NCBI GenBank assembly: GCA_028287745.1
Contig: JAQBPB010000133.1
Span: forward strand, 1-64,000
Reading direction: 5' to 3'
From: Chloroflexota bacterium
GTDB lineage: Bacteria; Chloroflexota; Chloroflexia; Chloroheliales; Chloroheliaceae
Length of the DNA stretch: 64,000 nucleotides
Shown here: one piece after another, positions 24,921 to 32,335 of the stretch
How the letters are laid out: every line of letters starts with the position of its first letter
Position numbering within the stretch: position 1 is the stretch's first letter
The notes under the pieces: generated by a model
The model's input: only the letters and a program-made list of their open reading frames with translations
Told to the model about the DNA's origin: nothing
Database searches by the model: none
Translations under genes and position numbers: made by a program

Positions 24921-25754
24921 TTAGTAAAGGCCAGTCGGTTCCGGTATATCGTTACCCCGGGCAACCCACAAATTCTGGGTGGCGGCAAGGGCCAGGCAGG
25001 AGGTATCACTGATGGTCGAAACCATTTGAAAACCTTCTTTGGTCCGCTGCAAGGCGGCCTGTCCGTTGCTGCAAAAAATACCCAGCGGTATATTATAGCG
25101 ACCGGCGACCTCTTTGACTTTTTCCAGGGCCGCCACAAATTCCGGCTCGGCCCCTTCGCTGCTGGGCGTTAGACCAAGCAAAGCATGTAAATCATTGGGT
25201 CCAATAAAAGCCACATCAATGCCCGGTACGCTCAAAATCTCTTCCAGGTTCTCCAGGGCAGTAGGACTTTCAATCTGAATGATGACCATGATTTCATCGT
25301 TAGCATTGGCGGCATATTCCGACCGGTTGGTTGTACCAAACCCGTACTGCGCAAAGACCCCACCAATACTGCGAGTGCCCTGGGGCGGATATTTGGCCCA
25401 GCTTACCGCCCGTTCGGCTTCTTCCCGGGTATTTACCATCGGCACAATAACGCCCCAGGCCCCGGCATCCAGCGCCCACTTGAACCATTCCACACTGTTG
25501 GTAGGTACCCGTACAAAAGGCGCGCACACCTGGGAATCGGCTACGGTAGCCACCATTGCCGCCATCAATTCGGGATGCTGGGCGGTATGCTCGGCATCAA
25601 TGGTCAACCAATCAAAACCTATTCGCGACATCAAACGAGCAGTAGCAATATTTCCTATACTCAACCAGCCACCGGCCGATACCTCACCCCGCTTGAGTTT
25701 AGCTTTAACATTGTTAGTTCGCATTAATTCCTCATCTACTTTCAATTTTCTCAT
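24921..25754 (-). CDS. HpcH/HpaI family aldolase (2-keto-3-deoxy sugar acid or hydroxy-oxo-heptanedioate type)
   Basis: 277 residues, class II pyruvate aldolase TIM barrel. Family members cleave 4-hydroxy-2-oxo acids to pyruvate plus an aldehyde with a divalent metal. Visible: GGWLSIGNIATARLMSRIGFDWLTIDAEHT with the metal-near DAEH near residue 50, FVRVPTNSVEWFKWALDAGAWGVIVPMVNT (substrate Arg and cis-Pro region), QIESPTALENLEEI (metal Glu) and DVAFIGPNDL (metal Asp). True substrate cannot be told. The ATG at 25724 has a good GAGGA 5 nt upstream and matches the usual family start (MRTNNVKAKLKRGE); the ATG at 25754 is kept as the longest supported start. Confidence 0.9.
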   Translation of the reverse strand: MRKLKVDEELMRTNNVKAKLKRGEVSAGGWLSIGNIATARLMSRIGFDWLTIDAEHTAQHPELMAAMVATVADSQVCAPFVRVPTNSVEWFKWALDAGAWGVIVPMVNTREEAERAVSWAKYPPQGTRSIGGVFAQYGFGTTNRSEYAANANDEIMVIIQIESPTALENLEEILSVPGIDVAFIGPNDLHALLGLTPSSEGAEPEFVAALEKVKEVAGRYNIPLGIFCSNGQAALQRTKEGFQMVSTISDTSCLALAATQNLWVARGNDIPEPTGLY

Positions 25755-25888
25755 ATACCCACCATGTTAGAAGTGCTCCAGGGGATTGTACCAATAATCC
25801 CGGCTTTATGGAATTAAGTAGGAATGAGGTTCCAAGTTGTATGTAAACCGGGTCACTATTTTAACAAGGGCTAATGTGAAATTTGTCA

Positions 25889-25924
25889 TTGACAAACTTT
25901 CTATATTAGTATAGACTAACATAG
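25889..25924 (+). promoter_or_regulatory. iron-operon promoter with DtxR/IdeR-like iron box
   Basis: Plus strand: -35 TTGACA (25889-25894), 17-nt spacer, -10 TAGACT (25912-25917). A 19-bp site TTAGTATAGACTAACATAG (25906-25924) overlaps the -10. It matches the DtxR/IdeR consensus TTAGGTTAGCCTAACCTAA at 14 of 19 positions by hand count. Location and the downstream ferritin/reductase genes both fit iron-dependent control. Confidence 0.6.
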
Positions 25925-25987
25925 AGTGTTAGACCAAGATAATTTTCAACCGGGTTAAAATTCCCGAGAGGGTTAAAAGCGAGCGTT

Positions 25988-26437
25988 ATGCTGACGAACT
26001 TTCCTACTGCCTTTCCAGATGCTAAAGAGGTGCCCTCCGAGGGGCAGGAGCGTTTGATTGTTGAGCTGGATTCGGATTATAATTCACTTACCTGCGAGTC
26101 GCCTAAAGTAAAAATTTGCTTTCAAAAATGGGCAAACGGTATTGGTTGGTTCAATCAAAAATCCCTGTACTTAACCCTGGAACAGGCAACTTATCTAAAA
26201 AAGGAAATCGAGCAAACGGCGGTTAATCTGAAAATGAAAAACAGCCAGGCGCATCCTTCTCATTCAACGCAGCAGCACCAGGACCGGAAAAATCTACCCC
26301 TAACCGAAAATGCTAATAATGTTATCCAATTTCCGGCCGGAAAATCAAAAGGACCAGGGTACAGCGCTAACCCCGAACCCGGCAGTAACACCGCTAAAAT
26401 TTTACCTTTCAGGTCACGCCAGGGCAGTTTGAGTTAA
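25988..26437 (+). CDS. small protein of unknown function, first gene of the iron operon
   Basis: 149 residues. I do not recognise it. Residues ~20-80 look folded (RLIVELDSDYNSLTCESPKVKICFQKWANGIGWFNQKSLYLTLEQATYLKKEIEQT), with alternating strands and one helix; the remaining ~70 residues are polar and disordered, rich in His, Gln, Asn and Pro. No signal peptide or TM. It ends 21 nt before the ferritin-like gene, which has its own strong AAGGAG site, so it is in the same transcript. Confidence 0.7.
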   Translation: MLTNFPTAFPDAKEVPSEGQERLIVELDSDYNSLTCESPKVKICFQKWANGIGWFNQKSLYLTLEQATYLKKEIEQTAVNLKMKNSQAHPSHSTQQHQDRKNLPLTENANNVIQFPAGKSKGPGYSANPEPGSNTAKILPFRSRQGSLS

Positions 26438-26458
26438 TTACAGTCTAAGGAGAATATT

Positions 26459-26968
26459 ATGTCCGATTATAACAGGGGTAATAACACAGCCAATGGCGCG
26501 GGCGCAAATACTAAAGTTGAAGCCTTGAATGAAATTTTATCTTTAGAGTACGCCGCATTTCACCAGTACACCCAGCACAGCTTGCTGGTGCAGGGCCTGG
26601 ATCGCTATGACTTCAAACCCTTCTTTGAGGAACAGGCTGAAGGCAGCTACAAACATGCCCTGTTGATCGGTAGTAAAGTCGTCAGTTACGGCGGAGTACC
26701 GGTTATCGAGGCAGGCCCCATCGAGCAGTCGACCGATTTACTCCAGATGCTGGAACAAGATTTAGCCATGGAACGCAAGCTGCGGGACGCCTATATCAAC
26801 GCTATACCCCTGGCCGAAGCCGATAACGATGTGCCTTTACGCTTCCTCCTGGAGAAACAGGCTTACAACGAGCAGGAAGATGTTGAGGAACTGGAAAAAT
26901 ACCTGAGCAAAGAACGCATAGTTCTCCAGGAACTGGATATCCCGGATACGGGTTCCCAGGCAATCTAG
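26459..26968 (+). CDS. ferritin-like / bacterioferritin-type protein
   Basis: 169 residues, four-helix-bundle ferritin superfamily. Helix A has LNEILSLEYAAFHQYTQHS (Glu30 as likely metal ligand), helix B EEQAEGSYKHALLIGSKVVSYGG (Glu61/His66 region), helix C LLQMLEQDLAMERKLRDAYINAI and helix D FLLEKQAYNEQEDVEELEKYL. Members store or oxidise iron or act as Dps-like protectants; which one cannot be decided here. The start has AAGGAG 7 nt upstream. Next gene is an FhuF-like reductase 39 nt downstream, so storage and reductive release of iron are paired. Confidence 0.9.
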   Translation: MSDYNRGNNTANGAGANTKVEALNEILSLEYAAFHQYTQHSLLVQGLDRYDFKPFFEEQAEGSYKHALLIGSKVVSYGGVPVIEAGPIEQSTDLLQMLEQDLAMERKLRDAYINAIPLAEADNDVPLRFLLEKQAYNEQEDVEELEKYLSKERIVLQELDIPDTGSQAI

Positions 26969-27007
26969 CGTTAAATAAGCCGCTTAGTAACACCTGACAG
27001 AGGAAAA

Positions 27008-27976
27008 TTGACCACGCAGTTAAGCCCAGAAATTAATATGCCTTTTACCCGGCCAGCCTTTATGAACCGCAGTAAAGAAACAAAAGGGTTGAGTTTTGAG
27101 AATACTTCGGTATATTATGACCTGAGCCTGACCGGGTCGGAATTAGTGGCAAACCCGGTAAATCCGGCCAGGGCGCTCCAGGTCGGAAAGCGGGAGGCGC
27201 GCTTCCCGCTCAAAACCAATGCGGCCAACCGGCCTTTGATCGTGGATGAAGGCATGGGCTTTCCGGTGACTCTGTCCACCGCGCTGCGTACCGGGGCGGT
27301 CTACGAGAGCCTGGATTTCGCTAAACCGTCCAGCCAGCGCTACATAGGGGCCGAATTTTTCCGGGAATATGTAAGGCTGCTGGTCCAACCCGGCCTGAAC
27401 CTGCTGTTTAGAAGCGGGCTGGCCTTTAATTGGGCCGGACTGGGCCTGGTGTTAAAAGTTAACAAAGGTGTCCCGGTAGCACTTGGCTTTTTTCCACGCG
27501 CGGATGTTTTAACCAAAGACTATATCCTTCCTCTTCTTAACTCTCCAGGAAACTCCGACTGCGCTGGCTTTGATCCAGACGGTCCGAGTTTCGGTTTATA
27601 CAGCAATTACACCAAAGGGCTGCTGGCCTACGCCTTAAAGCCGCTGGTAAGTGAACTTGCCGGGTATGGGGTCCGCGAGGAAGTTTTATGGGACATTGCC
27701 ATTGAAGCTTTACTTGAGGTACTGCAACCGCTGGATAGGCCAATTGCCCTGCGGGAAGCTTTTTTTATCGAAGAATTAAGCGTGGCTAACCTGGGCGGGA
27801 CAAGTGACCCTAGAAAAACCGCTAAAGCCCAGAAAGGCTTTAGTTTTAACCAGGGCCAGTTGATCTTCCTGAAACAGCGCTGCTGTGAGAAATACCGCAA
27901 AAAGGGCCGCTGCTCGAACTGTCCCGGTAATTTAAAAAGTACTCCCACAAGACTACTACCCCTGGCCCTGGTCTAG
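27008..27976 (+). CDS. FhuF-like [2Fe-2S] siderophore-iron reductase candidate
   Basis: 322 residues from a TTG start with GAGGAAAA just upstream. The C-terminus carries Cys292-Cys293-x8-Cys302-x2-Cys305 (RCCEKYRKKGRCSNCP), close to the CC-x(n)-C-x2-C motif that binds the unusual [2Fe-2S] cluster of FhuF ferric-siderophore reductases. The rest (for example LNLLFRSGLAFNWAGLGLVL, VPVALGFFPRADV) fits the weakly conserved FhuF body. FhuF proteins are cytosolic, reduce Fe3+-hydroxamate complexes and free the iron. The spacing x8 is shorter than the more usual x10, so assignment is likely but not certain. Last gene of the iron operon. Confidence 0.7.
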   Translation: MTTQLSPEINMPFTRPAFMNRSKETKGLSFENTSVYYDLSLTGSELVANPVNPARALQVGKREARFPLKTNAANRPLIVDEGMGFPVTLSTALRTGAVYESLDFAKPSSQRYIGAEFFREYVRLLVQPGLNLLFRSGLAFNWAGLGLVLKVNKGVPVALGFFPRADVLTKDYILPLLNSPGNSDCAGFDPDGPSFGLYSNYTKGLLAYALKPLVSELAGYGVREEVLWDIAIEALLEVLQPLDRPIALREAFFIEELSVANLGGTSDPRKTAKAQKGFSFNQGQLIFLKQRCCEKYRKKGRCSNCPGNLKSTPTRLLPLALV

Positions 27977-28010
27977 CTGGTCCTGGGCCAGGAAAGTTAA
28001 GGGGCTAAAT

Positions 28011-29246
28011 TTAAGACTCTACCGGGTGTTTCACGGTGGGGTCTTTTTTATGGGATTGGGCCTGTAACGCCAGCCAGAAACCTAACATAATAACGGTTGT
28101 GAAGATTATATAAGGCATCAGCGACCAAAGCCCGAACTGTTCGGCCAGGTTTCCGGCCAGCCAGGGCAGGAACGCCGCGCCCATACTGCCGCCGCTTACC
28201 AGGAAGCCAATCGCGCTACTGCGCAGCGAAGCCGGGACTTCCTCCGAAATGATCGCGATAATGGTCGGGAAAATTGGTCCCAGGCTAAACCCTGCCAGGA
28301 TAAGCCCGATGGCGGAGGCCAGCGTAAAAGGTAAAAGCCAGATCAACAGCACTCCCACCACCGTACCCACCAGGCAAAGCTGGACCAGGCGCTTGTTGCC
28401 CAGCCGTTCGGCTAAATTAGCCAGGGTCAGGCGGCCCAGGGTCAGGCCCAGCCAGTAACCCGTGATGAACCAGCCCGACAGCAGGGGTACTTCGCGGCGT
28501 TCTTCCGTTAAATAACTGTAGCCCCAGTTGCCCAGGCTGACTTCGGTCCCGACATAAAAAATCAGGAAGAAAGCGGTTAGCCAGATGGCGCGCATTTTCA
28601 GGACCGACCCCAATGGGCTGCCGCGACCTTCGGAACCGGTAACCTCGTGGTGCGCTTTGGAGCGGCTATCGTAAAGTATGGCAAACCCGGCCAGCACAAT
28701 TAAGGCTACCGTTATCCAGACCAGGTAGGTCAGGTTCCAGCTGATATTCAGGACCAGGATAGTTGAGGCGACCAGCGGCCCGGTCAGGGCACCGATGCCG
28801 TAGAAAGCATGCAGATAGTTGAGTAATTTAGTAGGGCGGGGCAATTCGGCGACATAGGAATTTAGCCCGGCATCAATCATGGCGATCCCACAGCCTATGA
28901 GCAACCAGACCCCTACTACTACTGGAAAAGGTGGTGTAAGAATGACTATTACCGCCCCAAATATAAACAGGCAGACCCCTAACATCAGGAAAGTTTTATG
29001 GCCCAGCTTTTCGGTTATGGGCCCGCTACTAAAAGCCGCCAGTAAATAGCCGCAAGTACCTGCCAGGAAGATAAAGCTAACAGTTGCTTTATCTACCCCA
29101 TAATGCCCGCGCAAGCTGGGAATTAACACGCCTAACCCGGCTTCGGCCGCACCTATCAGGATAAAGGCTAAAAAGGCCAGGCCGATTTGAAGTTTGAGAG
29201 GCGCGCCTCTTACGGGCGGCATTTCTTTTTCCTGGGTTTGATCCAT
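28011..29246 (-). CDS. MFS transporter (12 TM)
   Basis: 411 residues, twelve hydrophobic helices. Family landmarks are GPITEKLGHKT between TM2 and TM3 and GRLTLANLAERLGNKR between TM8 and TM9, the duplicated cytosolic loop of the major facilitator superfamily. The overall plan is similar to FucP- or BsrM-like sugar/unknown-substrate porters (GLGVLIPSLRGHYGVDKATVSFIFLAG at the start). Substrate unknown. Convergent with the FhuF-like gene, 34 bp apart. A start at 29246 fits; no strong Shine-Dalgarno is visible. Confidence 0.9.
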   Translation of the reverse strand: MDQTQEKEMPPVRGAPLKLQIGLAFLAFILIGAAEAGLGVLIPSLRGHYGVDKATVSFIFLAGTCGYLLAAFSSGPITEKLGHKTFLMLGVCLFIFGAVIVILTPPFPVVVGVWLLIGCGIAMIDAGLNSYVAELPRPTKLLNYLHAFYGIGALTGPLVASTILVLNISWNLTYLVWITVALIVLAGFAILYDSRSKAHHEVTGSEGRGSPLGSVLKMRAIWLTAFFLIFYVGTEVSLGNWGYSYLTEERREVPLLSGWFITGYWLGLTLGRLTLANLAERLGNKRLVQLCLVGTVVGVLLIWLLPFTLASAIGLILAGFSLGPIFPTIIAIISEEVPASLRSSAIGFLVSGGSMGAAFLPWLAGNLAEQFGLWSLMPYIIFTTVIMLGFWLALQAQSHKKDPTVKHPVES

Positions 29247-29435
29247 CTGATTTATTTTAACTTTCTTACAGGCAACCTTCCGCTTGTGACAGGAGAAATG
29301 GCGGTGGTCTTTTCAAGGCGTGAGGGTCAAATACCACGCTCCAGTCCCTTTTACCAGGACGGCCCGGTTATTTAATTTTATCATCAAGTTTTGAAAAATC
29401 CGACCTCTATAAATTTAAATAGCATTCAAAAGAAA

Positions 29436-29462
29436 TCCCGGCTACTTAATGCAAGACCGGGA
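29436..29462 (-). terminator. probable terminator of the esterase gene
   Basis: On the minus strand stem TCCCGG/CCGGGA with a 15-nt loop is followed by TTTCTTTT. Confidence 0.5.
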
Positions 29463-29494
29463 AAATCAACGGGCAAAGCCAGGTCAGAGGTATG

Positions 29495-30430
29495 TTAAGC
29501 CTGGAAAGCCGACCGTAAAGCCTGGCTGCATTCGGCCAGGGCCGTTTTAGCCCGGTCCATGATGGCGCCCATCCGGATAAACCCATGAATCATGCCGTCA
29601 TAACGTGAAATAGTCACCGCAACACCGGCCTCCTGTAGCCGCTGTCCGTACAACTCCGCTTCATCCAGCAGGGGGTCGAATTCGGCGGTAAGGATAAAAG
29701 CCGGGGGCAGGCCGCTCAAATCCTGGGCCAGGTAGGGCGAAACCAGAGGGTTAAGGGTTTCCGCCTCGTCGGTTAAGTACTGCTGCTTGTACCAGACCAT
29801 ATCGTCCCGGGAAAGGCCGAAGCCGGTAGCATTGCGCTCCATCGAAGGCGTGACAAACCGTAAATCGGTGATGGGATAGATTAAAAGCTGGAGAGCCAGG
29901 GAGGGGCCACCCTGGTCGCGAGCCATCAGGGCCAGGACCGCCGCGAAGTTGCCACCCGCGCTATCGCCACCTACCGCGATACGGGCCGGGTCGCCCTTTA
30001 TATCAGCCGCGTTCGCCGCCACCCATTGGGCAACCGCGAAACAATCCTCCAGGGCAGCCGGGAATTTATTCTCAGGAGAACGCCGGTAATCGACCGCTAC
30101 CACAATACATTCCGCGCCGTTTGTCAGGCTCTGGCAAATACCATCGTGAGTATCCAGGTCACAATTAACCCACCCACCGCCGTGACTGTAGACCAGTAGC
30201 GGAAAGGGTCCATTTCCGGCCGGGGTATAAATCCTGACGGGCACGCTGCCCTCCGGGCCTGGGATTTCGCGGTCTTCGACCTGGGCCACCGGGTCGGGCG
30301 TACTGGAAATGGTTTTAATCTGGTCCCGGGCCTGCTGGCGTAATTTTTCCGGTCCTACCTCACCTTTGGGCGGAATATTTAAAGCAGCTAACCTATCAAG
30401 ATATACTTTAGCTTGAGGATCGAGGGGCAT
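29495..30430 (-). CDS. HSL-family alpha/beta hydrolase (esterase)
   Basis: 311 residues, hormone-sensitive-lipase (family IV) esterase. The oxyanion motif HGGGW, the nucleophile elbow GDSAGGN, the acid in FDPLLDEAE and the His in GMIHGFIRM are all visible in order. The N-terminal cap helices (YLDRLAALNIPPKGEVGPEKLRQQ) are typical. It hydrolyses short- to medium-chain acyl esters; natural substrate unknown. No signal peptide, so cytosolic. Divergent from the SDR gene across a 351-bp gap. Confidence 0.94.
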   Translation of the reverse strand: MPLDPQAKVYLDRLAALNIPPKGEVGPEKLRQQARDQIKTISSTPDPVAQVEDREIPGPEGSVPVRIYTPAGNGPFPLLVYSHGGGWVNCDLDTHDGICQSLTNGAECIVVAVDYRRSPENKFPAALEDCFAVAQWVAANAADIKGDPARIAVGGDSAGGNFAAVLALMARDQGGPSLALQLLIYPITDLRFVTPSMERNATGFGLSRDDMVWYKQQYLTDEAETLNPLVSPYLAQDLSGLPPAFILTAEFDPLLDEAELYGQRLQEAGVAVTISRYDGMIHGFIRMGAIMDRAKTALAECSQALRSAFQA

Positions 30431-30781
30431 TGCCTGGTCCTTCCCAATTGGGTTTTATTTTTCACTTTAGCAAAGAATATTTAATTGAAAATGAATGAGA
30501 ATTGCTCCGGTAAAGAAGCGGCCCAATCATACCAGAGTTGGAATTCTTTGAAAATATTCTTACCTTGTATTTCAAAATTATCCTTTTGGATTAAGTTTTA
30601 TGTCTAAAAGGCTAAGAAGTAACCGGGCTTTTGGCTGTTAAAGCTGGCCAGAGAGTAAGGCTAGCCCGGAAGTTCTAGCCAAAGTAATTAGGTTGCAACT
30701 AAATTAAAGGTGGACCAGGCTCATTTTTTGCTGGGTAAATTTGGGATATGCGTAAATGAAAATTAAAGAGGAGTTTTAATC
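30431..30781. other. divergent intergenic region, esterase / SDR
   Basis: About 350 bp, AT-rich near 30480-30600, no credible ORF. Presumably carries both promoters; no strong -35/-10 pair is evident on either strand. Confidence 0.4.
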
Positions 30782-31792
30782 GTGCCATTAGATTTAAAAA
30801 ATAAGACGGTGGTAATCACCGGGGCTTCCAGTGGGATTGGCCGGAGTGCCGCCCTGAGCTTTGCGAAAGAAGGGGCGAACCTGGTGTTGGCGGCCCGGCG
30901 TGAAGCGGCCCTGCAAGCTGTGGCCGAGGAATGCCAGAAAGAAGAAGGGGTTACGGCCCTGGTAGTGCCCACCGATGTAAGCGATAAAGCGGCGGTCGAA
31001 AGCTTGGCCCGGCAGGCTTTTGAAAAATTTGGCAGCATTGATGTCTGGGTCAACAATGCCGGGGTTTATAATATGGGCCGTTTTGAAGAAGTCCCTTATG
31101 AGGAATTCAAACGGCTGATGGATGTAAACTTCATGGGATATGTACACGGGGCTTATGCCGTCCTGCCTTATTTCCGCCGCCAGGCCCACGGCAACCTGAT
31201 TATGACCGCCTCGCTCGCGTCCAAAATCACTTACCCGTATATTTCTTCTTATTCGGCCAGCAAACACGCCGTCTACGCCTTTGCCTCGACCCTGCGCCAG
31301 GAGCTAATGCTGGACCCGAACGCAAAGAATATTCACATTTCCCTGGTAATGCCAGCTACCATTGATACCCCGCTTTTCGGCCACTCCGGCAACCACACCC
31401 GGCGAGCCATTAAGACAATGCCGCCGGTCTACCCGCCCGAGCAGGTAGCGCGAACAATCCTCAATATGGCAAAAGTTCCCCGCCGGGAAGCTTTTGTGGG
31501 AAATGCCGCCCGGACCTTCCGCATAACGTACCTGATGGCCCCGGCCCTGGCCGAGCGGCTGTTTGCTAAAGTTACCGACAGCCAGCATCTTTATAAAAAT
31601 AAACCGGCCCCGGAAACATCTGGCAACCTGTTTACACCCGTCATGGAAGGCACCTCCGCCGATGGCGGCTGGGGCGGCAAGCCGAGGTCCAAAGTTCGGA
31701 TGGTAGTTGGTGGATTGGCGGCAGCGATACCGGCCGTCCTACTCTTGCGGCGGATGCGGAGCGGCGGGGCAAAAAAGGCGCTGGTCAGCTAA
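30782..31792 (+). CDS. short-chain dehydrogenase/reductase with C-terminal membrane tail
   Basis: 336 residues from a GTG start (AGAGGAG 8 nt upstream decides it). Classical SDR: nucleotide-binding TGASSGIG (13-20), NNAG near 90, catalytic Tyr157-x3-Lys161 (YSASKHA). NADP preference is suggested by the Arg pair AARRE after strand 2. Beyond the ~250-residue SDR core there is an extension that ends with RMVVGGLAAAIPAVLLLRRMR, a single TM helix, so the enzyme is probably tail-anchored in the membrane. Substrate unknown. Followed by a terminator. Confidence 0.9.
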   Translation: MPLDLKNKTVVITGASSGIGRSAALSFAKEGANLVLAARREAALQAVAEECQKEEGVTALVVPTDVSDKAAVESLARQAFEKFGSIDVWVNNAGVYNMGRFEEVPYEEFKRLMDVNFMGYVHGAYAVLPYFRRQAHGNLIMTASLASKITYPYISSYSASKHAVYAFASTLRQELMLDPNAKNIHISLVMPATIDTPLFGHSGNHTRRAIKTMPPVYPPEQVARTILNMAKVPRREAFVGNAARTFRITYLMAPALAERLFAKVTDSQHLYKNKPAPETSGNLFTPVMEGTSADGGWGGKPRSKVRMVVGGLAAAIPAVLLLRRMRSGGAKKALVS

Positions 31793-31818
31793 CAGGTTAA
31801 TCCGGATCCCCACCAAAT

Positions 31819-31854
31819 GGCCCGGTTTAAAGGATTTGACCGGGCCGCTTTTTT
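31819..31854 (+). terminator. intrinsic terminator of the SDR gene
   Basis: An 8-bp stem GGCCCGGT/ACCGGGCC with a 12-nt loop, followed by six T. Confidence 0.85.
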
Positions 31855-31959
31855 ATTTCTGTTGATACAAGATTTTTGATTAATTTCATTATTTACTAGT
31901 TTAAGTAAGACTCCGGGCGGCCACTTCAGGCAGGGCTGGAGGGTGCTATCCTAATTAAA

Positions 31960-31988
31960 TTGATAATATGTCAACATTAGTGTAAAAT
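31960..31988 (+). promoter_or_regulatory. sigma-70-type promoter for the 32051-34309 unit
   Basis: -35 TTGATA (31960-31965), 17-nt spacer, -10 TAAAAT (31983-31988). A small hairpin GGTAG/CTACC (31998-32014) lies in the leader. Confidence 0.6.
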
Positions 31989-32050
31989 ACCGTTTTGGTA
32001 GCACTGAACTACCAGGCTAATTGCCGTGAAACTCAAGAGGTTACTAATTA

Positions 32051-32203
32051 ATGGATACCACGAAAAAAACAACTCTGAAAGTAACGCCGGAGCATCTGGA
32101 ACGACTGGTGGAATTTGTGCGCCGAAGTGGCCGCCCCCAGACCCTGGAAGCTCTTACCAAACGTTACATGGAGCTGCTCAAAGAAGAAGCAAGCCATCGC
32201 TAA
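32051..32203 (+). CDS. 50-residue helical protein, unknown function
   Basis: A 50-codon ORF (MDTTKKTTLKVTPEHLERLV...EEASHR) with AGAGG 11 nt upstream and a good promoter 63 nt upstream. It is basic/acidic, with helices at ~12-25 and ~30-48 (GRPQTLEALTKRYMELLKEE), a pattern like a short helix-turn-helix or the N-terminal domain of a larger DNA-associated protein. Two stop codons in tandem (TAATAA) close it. It may be an independent small protein, or the surviving N-terminal part of a longer gene. It is in the same direction as, and 133 nt ahead of, the 657-residue protein. Confidence 0.55.
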   Translation: MDTTKKTTLKVTPEHLERLVEFVRRSGRPQTLEALTKRYMELLKEEASHR

Positions 32204-32335
32204 TAATCGGTATTGGTGTGGCTTGGCGCAGAACAATTATAATGAAAATCAGTCAGCAATTCGCGGTACGGCTTACCCAGCCGTCAAATGCGGTTGCTTA
32301 CCTAAAAGAAGTGAGACGAGAGGATACCTGCCTCT

